A stretch of 64,000 nt of DNA from positions 62,001-126,000 of the forward strand of contig NZ_CANNBW010000004.1 of NCBI RefSeq assembly GCF_947502995.1. Reading direction: 5' to 3'. Below, piece after piece: positions 43,901 through 52,192 of this stretch; positions within the stretch are counted from its first letter, which is position 1; each line of letters opens with the position of its first letter. The stretch is from an uncultured Tenacibaculum sp. GTDB taxonomy: Bacteria > Bacteroidota > Bacteroidia > Flavobacteriales > Flavobacteriaceae. The notes beneath the pieces were generated by a model. The model was not told the DNA's origin and did not search any database. It worked only from the letters and a program-made list of their open reading frames with translations. A program made the translations under genes and the position numbers.

Positions 43901-44929
43901 ATGGAAACAAATATTTTAAATATTGAAAAATTAAAGGAAGCTATTCATAACGGATATATTCATAAGAATAAACATCCAGAAGCTGATTTATGGATTTATA
44001 ATTATACGCAATCTGCACAATATGAAAGCTATTGGACAAAAGAAACTTTACGATGTAGAGGATTGATTTTAGATGCTAATTATAATATCATTGCGAATCC
44101 TATTTCTAAATTTTTTAATGTAGAAGAGATCGGATATGAAAAATTACCGAATCTTCCTTTTAAGATATTTGATAAAATGGATGGATCACTTGGAGTTTTA
44201 TATTGGCTAAACAACCAGCCATATATTGCAACTAGAGGCTCATTTAATAGCAAACAATCAATTAAAGCAAACGAATTACTAAATAGTAAGTATAAACATT
44301 GTATTCAGAATTTAGATTTGAATAAGACGTATGTATTTGAAATCATTTATCCTGAAAATAGAGTTATTGTAGATTATGGTCAAGATGAAAAGTTAATATT
44401 ATTAGCCATTATAGATACAAAAACAGGTATTGAAGAAGAACTAGTAGATATTGGTTTTCCGTTACCAAAACAATATCACTATAATAGTATTGAAGAGCTT
44501 AAAAGTTTAAATTGGAATAATAAAGAAGGATTTGTAATTAAATATGAAAATGGTTTTAGAGTTAAAATAAAATTTGAACAATATATAGAATTACACAAAA
44601 TCGTAACTCAAATTTCTTCTTTAACTATTTGGGAAACTTTAAAAGAGGAGGGAAGTTTAACAAAATGGATTGAAGATGTACCAGATGAATTTTTTAAATG
44701 GGTAAAACAAACAGAGTCAGATTTAAAATTAAAATTTAAAAATATAGAAGAAATAGCAAAGTTAGAATATAAAGAGTTTGCTACAGACAGAGAAACAGCA
44801 GCTTATTTTCAAAGTTGCACATATCCAGCTGTATTATTTTCAATGAAAAATAAGAAAAACTACGATCAAATTATTTGGAAGATGATTCGTCCAGTATTTG
44901 AAAAGGCATATTCTAACGAACATAATTAA
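43901..44929 (+). CDS. T4 Rnl1-type RNA ligase
   Basis: A 342-residue ATP-dependent RNA ligase. The adenylated lysine is K92 in KMDGSLGVLYW (motif I), preceded by LRCRGLILDANYNIIANP. Further motifs are TRGSF, YVFEIIYPENRVIVDYG (III), EGFVIKY (IV) and FRVKIKF (V). Rnl1 enzymes join 5'-phosphate and 3'-OH RNA ends and in phage T4 reseal cut tRNA anticodon loops. The next gene encodes the end-healing partner, a polynucleotide kinase/phosphatase, so the pair can repair cleaved tRNAs. Confidence 0.93.
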   Translation: METNILNIEKLKEAIHNGYIHKNKHPEADLWIYNYTQSAQYESYWTKETLRCRGLILDANYNIIANPISKFFNVEEIGYEKLPNLPFKIFDKMDGSLGVLYWLNNQPYIATRGSFNSKQSIKANELLNSKYKHCIQNLDLNKTYVFEIIYPENRVIVDYGQDEKLILLAIIDTKTGIEEELVDIGFPLPKQYHYNSIEELKSLNWNNKEGFVIKYENGFRVKIKFEQYIELHKIVTQISSLTIWETLKEEGSLTKWIEDVPDEFFKWVKQTESDLKLKFKNIEEIAKLEYKEFATDRETAAYFQSCTYPAVLFSMKNKKNYDQIIWKMIRPVFEKAYSNEHN

Positions 44930-44973
44930 AATAAAGATTTAAATATTATAACATTCTTAACGATTGCTATTTT

Positions 44974-45058
44974 ACGTCATTCCGAATTTATTTCGGAATC
45001 TCAAGATACTCACATTTTAAGTTCTTAATGAGAACCTGAAACAAGTTCAGGTTGACGT
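44974..45058. repeat. Palindromic interspersed repeat, copy 2
   Basis: 85 bases from ACGTCA to TGACGT. It contains ATTCCGAA..TTCGGAAT and GAACCTGAA..TTCAGGTT hairpins separated by a variable middle. Lies between the ligase and kinase genes. Confidence 0.8.
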
Positions 45059-45104
45059 AATTAATTTCAAAATAGATTAAGAATTACAATTAAAAATTAA
45101 GAAA

Positions 45105-45986
45105 ATGAAAAGAATAATCATATTAAAAGGAATACCAGCATCAGGAAAATCAACATACGCTAAAAAGTTAGTTTCAGAAAACCCAGGAATGTATAAGCGT
45201 ATTAATAGAGATAGTTTACGTGAAATGTTAGATGCAAATCACTTTAGTAAAGGAAACGAAAAGTTTATTGTGAAAACAAGAGATTTTTTAATCAAAGAAG
45301 CGCTTTTAGCAGGTAAACATGTTATTGTTGATGATACAAATCTTTACGACAAAAATCAGGAAAGAATTGCAGAAATAGCTAGTGAATACACCAATGAAAC
45401 AGGTCACGCTGTAAAAGTTGAAGTGAAGTTAATGGAAATAGATGTAGAAGAAGCAATTCGTAGAGATGCTGCTAGAGAAAAATCTGTTGGAAGGGAGGTT
45501 ATTCTAAGAATGGATAAACAACTGAAAACAAAAGAAAAGCTAAAAAACGAATATGTAAAGCAAAATGAAAATTTACCAAAAGCTATTATTTGTGATTTAG
45601 ACGGAACCTTATCTTTAATTACAAACAGAAGTCCGTTTGATGGTAGCAAATGTGAACAAGATTTGCCGAATGTACCAATCGTCAATCTGGTAAAGAATTA
45701 TCAGAAGCTAGGATACAAAATCTTATTACTTTCTGGTAGAGATGGTCAATACAAACCAGAAACAGAATCTTGGCTTCAAAAACATGAAGTAAATTACGAT
45801 GCACTTTGGATGCGTAATCCTAAAGACAAAAGAAAAGATTCTATTATAAAAGAAGAATTATATAGAAACGAAATTGAAAATAAGTTTTATGTAGAATTTA
45901 TTCTAGATGATAGAAATCAGGTTGTTGATTTGTGGAGGAAGAAATTACAATTACCTTGTTTACAGGTGTTTTATGGTGATTTTTAA
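45105..45986 (+). CDS. Polynucleotide 5'-kinase / 3'-phosphatase (PseT/T4 Pnkp-like)
   Basis: A 293-residue two-domain end-healing enzyme, close to T4 Pnkp in length and order. The N-terminal kinase has the P-loop GIPASGKST (9-17) and NRDSLR with D36 as the likely catalytic base. The C-terminal HAD phosphatase has DLDGTL (D164, D166), LLLSGRD and DDRNQVVDLWR. It removes 3'-phosphates or 2',3'-cyclic phosphates and phosphorylates 5'-OH ends, which prepares nuclease-cut RNA for the ligase. It follows the Rnl1-like gene. Confidence 0.95.
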   Translation: MKRIIILKGIPASGKSTYAKKLVSENPGMYKRINRDSLREMLDANHFSKGNEKFIVKTRDFLIKEALLAGKHVIVDDTNLYDKNQERIAEIASEYTNETGHAVKVEVKLMEIDVEEAIRRDAAREKSVGREVILRMDKQLKTKEKLKNEYVKQNENLPKAIICDLDGTLSLITNRSPFDGSKCEQDLPNVPIVNLVKNYQKLGYKILLLSGRDGQYKPETESWLQKHEVNYDALWMRNPKDKRKDSIIKEELYRNEIENKFYVEFILDDRNQVVDLWRKKLQLPCLQVFYGDF

Positions 45987-46028
45987 AGTAAAAACAAAAA
46001 CTTGTCATTAATAATAATTTTAATTTAT

Positions 46029-46112
46029 ACGTCATTCCGAACTTGTTTCGGAATCTCATTATAGCTTAAATAAGATATATAATGAGAACCTGAAACAAGT
46101 TCAGGTTGACGT
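46029..46112. repeat. Palindromic interspersed repeat, copy 3
   Basis: 84 bases from ACGTCA to TGACGT with the same inner arms as copy 2; the variable middle differs, but CTCATTATA..TATATAATGAG extends the palindrome. Confidence 0.8.
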
Positions 46113-46133
46113 ACATAGATTATCATAAATAAA

Positions 46134-46799
46134 ATGATGGAAAATCCATATCAAATTTTCGGTTCTAAAAGTTCTGTTGACTTAGATGTATGTTTTTTTG
46201 TTGATGAGTTAAATTCGATACAAGAAAATCATGAAACTATAAAAACATACATCGAAAAGTCAAATATCGATACAAATAAAGTCATAAATGCTAATCTAGC
46301 AATTATTGAAAAAGGTATTGTCATAGCTTGTTTTAAAGGAGAAGAAGATGAATTAAATAATGCCTTGTATGAAACTTATAAAATTCATAAACAGCAATTT
46401 GAAAAAAGAATAATAAGGAAAGTAAACAGAAATGTTGAAGCTAGAATTGAACGATGTTTACGGTCTTTAGTTTCATATTTTACAAGAACTGAATTTAGAG
46501 TAAAAGTCAAAGAAGCTCTAAGAGGAAGTATAAAAGACAAAGTTGTTTTTTTAGAGGGTATACAACTTGATCAGATTAAAGATTTTGGAAAAAATGGTTC
46601 TCAAATAGAAGTGTATAAAACCATAGCTTTTCAATTAGGAATTACGTTAGCCTTATTAGAATCAGTTGAATTGTATACTAAAGAAGGTATCATTGAATAC
46701 TATCCAAATCTTGAAAATTATTTACTAAGAAAAGAAAGTAATGTAAATGCATTACAAGAGTATTTAGATGAGTTTATAAAAAAAATGAATGAAAGTTGA
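46134..46799 (+). CDS. Nucleotidyltransferase-fold protein A
   Basis: A 221-residue protein. FGSKSSVDLDVCFF (G10-S11, D16, D18) is the GS-x4-D-x-D motif of the polymerase-beta nucleotidyltransferase fold. The remaining part is helical, with KVNRNVEARIERCLRSLVSY and KTIAFQLGITLALLESVELY. It is a clear paralogue of the protein at 47740-48531 (shared YETYKIHKQ / YYTYKNHKQ, TRTEFRVK / TRTDLRVK, and YYPNL / YYPQL). The substrate is unknown; tRNA, nucleotides or antibiotics are the usual targets. A second ATG three bases on is an equally good start. Confidence 0.65.
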   Translation: MMENPYQIFGSKSSVDLDVCFFVDELNSIQENHETIKTYIEKSNIDTNKVINANLAIIEKGIVIACFKGEEDELNNALYETYKIHKQQFEKRIIRKVNRNVEARIERCLRSLVSYFTRTEFRVKVKEALRGSIKDKVVFLEGIQLDQIKDFGKNGSQIEVYKTIAFQLGITLALLESVELYTKEGIIEYYPNLENYLLRKESNVNALQEYLDEFIKKMNES

Positions 46800-46802
46800 T
46801 AG

Positions 46803-46834
46803 AAACCTCACGGGTTTTAAAACCCTTAAGGTTT
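46803..46834. repeat. Short palindromic repeat
   Basis: AAACCT..AAGGTTT with an inner CGGGTTTT/AAAACCC centre, 32 bases, a type of repeat common between flavobacterial genes. It may also act as a weak terminator. Confidence 0.55.
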
Positions 46835-46849
46835 AGGAAGTTATGAAAG

Positions 46850-47743
46850 ATGAAAACGTATAGAATAAAGCATAAAATTTATCAAGTACTAAATGATAAG
46901 TTATCAGAGAAAGATTTTGAAAAAGATATATACTTCATGGTTGAAGTGAATAGTCTTAAATTGAATTCTTTTTTATTTGATTTAGTTGAAGTCAATTATA
47001 ATTTAAATACTTTTAAAAACCAGTTATTGAATGTTTTTAATAAGCATTCTACAGCTGATGAGTATCTAGCAATTTCAATTTTTGAATTAAGTAAATTAAT
47101 ATTAGATTATAACAATATTAATGAAGTTTTCGAAGTAATTAAAGTTATAAGAGATAAATGTCTAGAAGAGGATTTTGGCTATCAAATATTAACCGATTAT
47201 TATATATGCTACGAAAATTATAGTTATCAAGAAGTAATAGATCATGGCTTATCTACTTTTGAATTAATGAACGAAGCTAAAGATATTGCTAGAAAAGTTT
47301 TTGATAGATATACTAAAGTAAAAGAGTTTGAAGATTGGTTATTCATACTAAAAGGCACAGTAAGTTATACCTCAAATAATGAAGAAGAACTGTCTTATCA
47401 AGTTAAAAATTATATAATAGAACAAAGTTTAGATTTTAGATCAGAAAAAGATATAAGAAATGATTTTAAAAGTTTAGGATTTAGTGATTATGAAATCAAT
47501 GAAAGTTTCTTAAAATCGGAAGAAGAATTAATAAAAAGAGCAAAAGAAAAAGCATTACCGTTATTGGTTCTAGGTATAGTTTGCACTTTTGTTAGTGTCG
47601 CATATATCTATCAAAAGGATAAGGTTTTTTATTGGCCTATTTTAATTCATGTATTATTAGGACCAGGATTAATTTATTCTGCAATTTTATTGCATGTAAA
47701 ATCATTAAAGAAGAAGTCAAAATTTGAAAAAGAGAAATTATGA
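46850..47743 (+). CDS. Hypothetical protein with two C-terminal membrane helices
   Basis: A 297-residue protein of unknown family. The first 240 residues are soluble and mostly helical; the C-terminus has two membrane helices (about 240-258, LPLLVLGIVCTFVSVAYIY, and about 266-287, WPILIHVLLGPGLIYSAILL). It lies between the two paralogous nucleotidyltransferase-fold genes and overlaps the second by 4 bases (ATGA), so it is made with them. It may place the pair at the membrane. Confidence 0.6.
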   Translation: MKTYRIKHKIYQVLNDKLSEKDFEKDIYFMVEVNSLKLNSFLFDLVEVNYNLNTFKNQLLNVFNKHSTADEYLAISIFELSKLILDYNNINEVFEVIKVIRDKCLEEDFGYQILTDYYICYENYSYQEVIDHGLSTFELMNEAKDIARKVFDRYTKVKEFEDWLFILKGTVSYTSNNEEELSYQVKNYIIEQSLDFRSEKDIRNDFKSLGFSDYEINESFLKSEEELIKRAKEKALPLLVLGIVCTFVSVAYIYQKDKVFYWPILIHVLLGPGLIYSAILLHVKSLKKKSKFEKEKL

Positions 47744-48531
47744 AACCAGCTTTAAAAAAGATAGATAATTTTCCATTTCGATATTATCAATATGGATCAA
47801 CAAGTTCTACTGATTTAGATGTGATTATTGAAATCAAAAAGGAAGAAATGCCATTAACTCAAGAAGAACGTAAAATCAAGTTAAAACAATTGATGTTAGA
47901 TTTCAATTTGAATTGGAATGCTATTTTTGTAGTAATTGAAGATGGAGTTTTGATTGATACTATATATACTAAATCTTGGATTGATTCTTTGAATAATGCA
48001 TTCTATTATACCTATAAAAATCATAAACAATTTTTTGATTTACCAGTTAAACGACTGTTAAAAAGAAATAAAACATTAGCTATTTACAAAGCAGTAAGAA
48101 CGGTATTAACAATGTTAACTAGAACAGATTTAAGAGTAAAAATTAAACCTATTCTTAAAGGAATTCATCCTTTTTCAAAGAAAATAGATGTTTTAAAAAC
48201 ACTTGATTTTACAAGTTTTAATTCTTTTAATCAAAAGAATACAATAGCTGAAGATATTTGGAAAATTTTAGCTTTTTACATAGCTCAGAATATTTTATTA
48301 CTTTCAAAAAATCAAGAAGTATATTCAAAAGAAGAAATATTGAGTTATTATCCTCAACTTTTTAATTTTATAAATAGAAAAGTAATTTCAGTATCCGATA
48401 AACAAGTACTAAATATTCTTAAAGATATTTGGATCAAAGAAATTTCTAATTATGGGAATTTTACTTCAGATCATAATATTCTAAAGTGTAATGAAGAAGT
48501 AATTGATATGGTAAAAGAAATTAGTATTTAG
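47740..48531 (+). CDS. Nucleotidyltransferase-fold protein B
   Basis: A 263-residue protein paralogous to the one at 46134-46799. The fold motif is YGSTSSTDLDVII (G19-S20, D25, D27). It has the same helical C-terminal part, including TRTDLRVKIKPILKG and EEILSYYPQLFNFINRK. It overlaps the upstream membrane protein gene by 4 bases. Two diverged copies with one membrane protein between them look like a small functional unit inside the island. Confidence 0.65.
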   Translation: MKPALKKIDNFPFRYYQYGSTSSTDLDVIIEIKKEEMPLTQEERKIKLKQLMLDFNLNWNAIFVVIEDGVLIDTIYTKSWIDSLNNAFYYTYKNHKQFFDLPVKRLLKRNKTLAIYKAVRTVLTMLTRTDLRVKIKPILKGIHPFSKKIDVLKTLDFTSFNSFNQKNTIAEDIWKILAFYIAQNILLLSKNQEVYSKEEILSYYPQLFNFINRKVISVSDKQVLNILKDIWIKEISNYGNFTSDHNILKCNEEVIDMVKEISI

Positions 48532-48567
48532 TAAATAATAACAATATGCAAATAAAAAAAGGAGCAC

Positions 48568-48598
48568 TGTATTAGGTTTTAATTAAAAACGTAATACA
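48568..48598 (+). promoter_or_regulatory. Hairpin touching the start codon of the 73-residue gene
   Basis: TGTATTA (48568-48574) pairs with TAATACA (48592-48598), continuing GTTTT/AAAAC with one G-G mismatch. It ends one base before the ATG at 48600, so it could block translation initiation. Confidence 0.55.
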
Positions 48599-48599
48599 A

Positions 48600-48821
48600 A
48601 TGAAAAAGTTTAGTCGATTCAAAAACGCTTTCGGTTTAAACAAATATGGATTAATAGATTTTCCAAGAAAAATTTCTGGAATTCAAATTTCTAGAATAAA
48701 AGTAGGCAAGGAGCAAGGTTGTGAATGGTGTTTTCCACACGGATATGAAACTATAAATGTAACTATACCTGAAAGAAATTGGAAAAGTCAAAGAAAAACA
48801 CAATGGAAAAAAGAATTTTAG
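48600..48821 (+). CDS. Small conserved-looking protein with CEWCFPHG motif
   Basis: A 73-residue protein beginning MKKFSRFKNAFGLNKYGLID, with GCEWCFPHGYETIN in the middle: a C-x2-C pair followed by a His, which could bind a metal. The C-terminus is basic (NWKSQRKTQWKKEF). Its end overlaps the next gene by 19 bases. I do not recognise a named family. A stable hairpin sits directly before the start codon. Confidence 0.6.
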   Translation: MKKFSRFKNAFGLNKYGLIDFPRKISGIQISRIKVGKEQGCEWCFPHGYETINVTIPERNWKSQRKTQWKKEF

Positions 48822-49546
48822 AACATTTAGTAGCATTAGAAAAAGAAAAGAATATTGAAATTCTATTTGCAGTAGAATCGGGAAGTAGAGCTTGGGGTTT
48901 TGCTTCTCCAGATTCTGATTATGATATTCGATTTGTATACAAGCATTCCAAAGATTGGTATTTAAATCTTTGGGAAACAAAAGATACGATCGAATTTATG
49001 ACAGAAGATGATTTAGACGGATCTGGTTGGGATATCAGAAAAGCACTTCGTTTATTGGCAAAGTCAAATGCTTCGTTTACAGGTTGGTTATTTTCACCAG
49101 TAATTTATAGAGCAAATACCGCTTTTTTAGAAGAATTAAAAAAATTGGCAAACGAAAACTTTAATCCAATTGCTGGATTTCACCATTTTCATGCTATGAA
49201 TAAAGGTTTTGAGGAAACCTTAGGAACTGATAAAATGACATTAAAGAGTTTCTTTTATACTATCAGAACTGCTTTATGTGCCAATTGGATTGCCAAAAAG
49301 CATACGATTCCACCAGTATATTTTAGAGAATTGTATGAATTAATTGATACATCTTTCCATGCTAAAATTGATGCTGTAATTCAGCTAAAAAGTGAACGAA
49401 TAGAAAAAAGTAACGATCCTGTTTCAGATGAACTAATTCGTTTAGTTAGAGACATTATTAATGAAAATAACGAGTTAAAAAATAGTTTACCAAGCGGAAA
49501 AGCAAATCAAGAAGCGTTTAATACGTTCTTTTTGAAACATATTTAA
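48803..49546 (+). CDS. YcgL-type nucleotidyltransferase 1
   Basis: A 247-residue protein. I chose the ATG at 48803 (MEKRILEHLVALEKEKNIEI) over one eight codons upstream; it reduces the overlap with the previous gene to 19 bases. ESGSRAWGFASPDSDYDIRF (G27-S28, D39, D41) is the signature of the YcgL predicted nucleotidyltransferase family, which occurs in phages and in RNA-repair loci. The reaction is not established. A related but distinct member follows at 49662. Confidence 0.85.
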   Translation: MEKRILEHLVALEKEKNIEILFAVESGSRAWGFASPDSDYDIRFVYKHSKDWYLNLWETKDTIEFMTEDDLDGSGWDIRKALRLLAKSNASFTGWLFSPVIYRANTAFLEELKKLANENFNPIAGFHHFHAMNKGFEETLGTDKMTLKSFFYTIRTALCANWIAKKHTIPPVYFRELYELIDTSFHAKIDAVIQLKSERIEKSNDPVSDELIRLVRDIINENNELKNSLPSGKANQEAFNTFFLKHI

Positions 49547-49578
49547 TGTTTTGGCTAGTTCTAAAAGGTATTATGATT

Positions 49579-49640
49579 TGTCAGTTCGAGCGGTGTCGAG
49601 AACGAAATAACACGAGAGATTTCGACTGCTCAACCTGACA
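49579..49640. repeat. Interspersed repeat, TGTCAG/CTGACA type
   Basis: 62 bases bounded by TGTCAG and CTGACA with inner GTTCGAGC..GTCGAGAAC and TTTCGACTGC. A second family of palindromic repeat, different from the ACGTCA type. Confidence 0.7.
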
Positions 49641-49661
49641 TTTATTTAAAAATATAAAGCA

Positions 49662-50729
49662 ATGACACTAGAAGAACTAAAAAAATCAAACTCGATCATT
49701 TTTGAAAGTATTAGTGGAAGTAGGGCGTACGGATTACAAACACCTACTTCAGATACTGATATTCGCGGTGTTTTTATTTTACCAAAAGATAAATTCTATT
49801 CGTTGGATTATATCGGACAAATCAATAATGAAACGAATGATATTGTGTATTATGAATTAAGAAAGTTTATAGAATTATGCTTAAAGAATAATCCGAATAT
49901 TTTAGAATTATTAAATATGCCAGCTGAGTGTATTCAAATTAAACACCCTATTTATGATAAAATTACATCGGAATTATTTTTATCAAAATTATGCAAGAAT
50001 ACATTTGCTAATTATGCTTTTACTCAGATTAAAAAGGCGAGAGGTTTAAATAAGAAAATTGTAAATCCGGTTGAAAAAGAACGAAAAGAAATCATTGATT
50101 TTTGTACAGTTCTTCAAGGAAAAAAGTCATTACAATTAAAAGAATATTTAACAGAAAATGATTTAGGTATTAATAATTGTGGATTGGCTAAAATTCCAAA
50201 TATGAAGAATTGTTTCAATTTGTTTTATAGTGATTCATTAGGGTATCAAGGAATTGCAAGAGAAAACGCGAATGAGGTTTGTACAAGCTCAATTCCGAAA
50301 GAAGAAAAGCCAATTGCTGTTCTATACAGTAATTTAGAAGGTTATTCATCGTATTGTAAAAAGTACAAAGAATATTGGGATTGGGTTGATAAAAGAAACG
50401 ATGAACGTTATAAAAGTAATATCTCTCACGATAAAAATTATGATGCGAAGAACATGATGCACACATTTCGTTTATTGCATATGGCTGAAGAAATTGCTAA
50501 AAACAAAGTAGTAAATGTTAGAGTTAGTGAATCTGAAAGAAAATATTTATTTAGAATCAAAAATGCTGAATTTGAATACGATGATTTAGTTAATGAAGCA
50601 GAAACTATTAAAAAAGAATTAGAACAGCTTTATGAAACTTCTGATTTACCAGAAAAACCAGATAAAGTTTTGGCCAATGAGTTATTGAATAGTATAAGAA
50701 CTGAATTTTATAATCAGAACGAATATTAG
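49662..50729 (+). CDS. YcgL-type nucleotidyltransferase 2
   Basis: A 355-residue protein with the motif ISGSRAYGLQTPTSDTDIRG (G19-S20, D31, D33). It is longer than its neighbour at 48803 and continues with a helical C-terminal region containing DAKNMMHTFRLLHMAEEIAK, a conserved block of the long YcgL-like proteins. It probably transfers a nucleotide to an RNA or protein target; the target is unknown. It lies between two palindromic repeats. Confidence 0.85.
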   Translation: MTLEELKKSNSIIFESISGSRAYGLQTPTSDTDIRGVFILPKDKFYSLDYIGQINNETNDIVYYELRKFIELCLKNNPNILELLNMPAECIQIKHPIYDKITSELFLSKLCKNTFANYAFTQIKKARGLNKKIVNPVEKERKEIIDFCTVLQGKKSLQLKEYLTENDLGINNCGLAKIPNMKNCFNLFYSDSLGYQGIARENANEVCTSSIPKEEKPIAVLYSNLEGYSSYCKKYKEYWDWVDKRNDERYKSNISHDKNYDAKNMMHTFRLLHMAEEIAKNKVVNVRVSESERKYLFRIKNAEFEYDDLVNEAETIKKELEQLYETSDLPEKPDKVLANELLNSIRTEFYNQNEY

Positions 50730-50749
50730 TAGTGTATGATCATAAACTT

Positions 50750-50835
50750 ACGTCAACCTGAACTTGTTTCAGGTTCTCATTAAAAATTGTTGTTTACAAA
50801 AGTTTTGAGATTCCGAAATAAATTCGGAATGACGT
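50750..50835. repeat. Palindromic interspersed repeat, copy 4 (inverted)
   Basis: 86 bases from ACGTCA to TGACGT, with the AACCTGAACTTG..CAGGTT arm now first and the TTCCGAA..TTCGGAA arm second, the opposite orientation to copies 2 and 3. Confidence 0.8.
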
Positions 50836-50920
50836 CAAAACAGTATTTACAACTAAAAATTATTCAATAAACCAAAAACAAAGAATTACTATAAATATTC
50901 TTAACTCTAAAAAACTTATA

Positions 50921-51622
50921 ATGCCAAAAAATAGAGGAAAAGAAGGTTCAGATGATCGATTATTTGGACAAGAATTTATGCTACGTAAGATAAAAGAAGC
51001 AGTTTACGATATGTCGTTTCTATTAGAACGTGGCTATGGAGAAGCTTCTTCTTGTGAATTAGCTGGAAATCGTTACAAGTTAAATAAGCGTCAGCAACAA
51101 GCTATAAAAGGAATGTCTGCAGCAGCATCAGCTGTAAAAAACAGAAAGGAAAAGCAAATTTGGAAAGAGAACTTGATCGGTAAAGAAATCATAATTGATG
51201 GTTTTAATCAAATTATATTATTAGAAAGTATTCTTTCCAATGCGTATGTTTTTGAAGGAAAAGATGGAGCTTATCGTGATTTGTCTTCTTTACATTGAAC
51301 TTATAAAAGTGTAAATCAAACTGAAGAAGCAATACGTTTAATTGGTGATTTCTTTCAAAAATATAAGGTAAAAAAAGTAGTTTGGATTTTCGATCAACCA
51401 GTTTCTAATAGTGGTAGAATGAAAACTAAATTATTAACTATTGCAGAAAAATATCATTATAATTGGGAGGTAATCTTAGAAAACAATCCAGATAAAGTAA
51501 TTGCAAATAGTGAATCTGTAGCTATAACTTCAGACGCTTGGATACTAGATCGCGCATCTATTTGGTTTAATTTAATAGCTGAATTACTTCCAAAAAATTA
51601 TAAAACATTAGTTTCTTGTTAA
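50921..51622 (+). pseudogene. DUF434 family protein gene with a premature TGA
   Basis: A single reading frame of 233 codons interrupted only by TGA at 51296-51298. The first part (MPKNRGKEGSDDRLFGQEFM) and the part after the stop (VWIFDQPVSNSGRMKTKLL) together match the DUF434 family. Around the stop the protein reads RDLSSLH-stop-TYKSV, where a glycine (GGA to TGA, one base) would restore a HGTY block I expect in the family. DUF434 genes are seen in RNA-repair neighbourhoods. It may be a recent nonsense mutation, a sequencing error or read through at some level. Confidence 0.75.
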
Positions 51623-51668
51623 ATTACAATTCTTAAATTCTAAAAAATATTGCATATTTGCATCAGAA

Positions 51669-51782
51669 ATGAAACAAGAATCACTACATAACACAATTCA
51701 AATATCGAGAAAAGATGCTGGTGTTTATCTAAATTGGATGAACGCAGGAAGGACGTTATGTAATTATTTCAGAAGAAAATAG
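51669..51782 (+). CDS. Putative leader peptide A1 (37 residues)
   Basis: A short frame ATG...TAG beginning MKQESLHNTIQISRKDAGVY and ending NYFRRK. It starts just after CATATTTGCA, which resembles a promoter -7 box, so the mRNA leader would be short or absent. Bases 51751-51757, inside the frame, can pair with the first strand of the terminator that follows. Whether it is translated is not shown. Confidence 0.5.
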   Translation: MKQESLHNTIQISRKDAGVYLNWMNAGRTLCNYFRRK

Positions 51783-51846
51783 AGATTAAAAACAAATAAT
51801 AATTCATAGTAAAAGCGTCCAATTTTTAAGTTGGACGCTTTTTTTG
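51751..51846 (+). promoter_or_regulatory. Attenuator A1: antiterminator strand and terminator
   Basis: GGACGTT (51751-51757, within the leader frame) can pair with AAGCGTCC (51813-51820). The same AAGCGTCCAA (51813-51822) pairs better with TTGGACGCTT (51831-51840), followed by a T run, as a terminator. Two exclusive structures are the layout of a transcription attenuator. Confidence 0.6.
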
Positions 51847-51948
51847 TAAAAAATGATAAAAAATCTTAGAAAGTTAAAAAGCAAACACATAGTCGATGCT
51901 AAATCAACAAATAACTAGTAATCAAAATAGTAACAAGTTTGTTGTGTA

Positions 51949-51969
51949 TCCGTAAAACTACGGACAGGA
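51949..51969 (+). ncRNA. Conserved hairpin plus CAGGA box, copy A
   Basis: TCCGTA-AAAC-TACGGA followed by CAGGA. The copy at 63786-63806 has TCTGAA-GAAA-TTCGGA-CAGGA: same stem length, loop length and 3' box, with one compensatory pair (T-A to A-T) and one wobble. This supports a structured RNA element. Confidence 0.55.
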
Positions 51970-52019
51970 AATCTATTGAATCAATTTACTTTAAATGCTT
52001 GATTTTAAATTATTTATTA

Positions 52020-52051
52020 TTTGTGTGTTTGAAATATTTGACACATATTTG
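52020..52051 (+). promoter_or_regulatory. Promoter of leader A2
   Basis: TTTG (52020-52023) and CATATTTG (52044-52051), 20 bases apart, fit the Bacteroidota -33/-7 pattern with one mismatch in the -7 box. Predicted start near 52058, 21 bases before the leader frame. Confidence 0.5.
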
Positions 52052-52078
52052 CACCACGAAAAAATTAATTCATAGGAA

Positions 52079-52192
52079 ATGCTAAAAATGAATAACATAC
52101 AAGATTGGAATACTAATAAAAGTGCACAAATAAATAGTGCTAGTATTGTTATGGAGTTATTTCAAATGAAAATTAGGAGGTATAGAGAGTAA
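52079..52192 (+). CDS. Putative leader peptide A2 (37 residues)
   Basis: A short frame of exactly the same length as leader A1, beginning MLKMNNIQDWNTNKSAQINS and ending KIRRYRE. A second ATG nine bases on is also possible. GGAGGT at 52176-52181, near its 3' end, can pair with the terminator's first strand. Like A1, it ends with an arginine pair. Confidence 0.45.
   Translation: MLKMNNIQDWNTNKSAQINSASIVMELFQMKIRRYRE

Noticed and set aside
48568..48598. Hairpin considered as a sixth tRNA-like RNA
   Set aside because: It has no T arm or TTCRA loop and no separate acceptor stem; it is a single long hairpin.
51296..51298. TGA in the DUF434 gene as a selenocysteine codon
   Set aside because: A glycine is expected there from the family pattern, no SECIS-like hairpin was seen directly after it, and a single-base change explains it.
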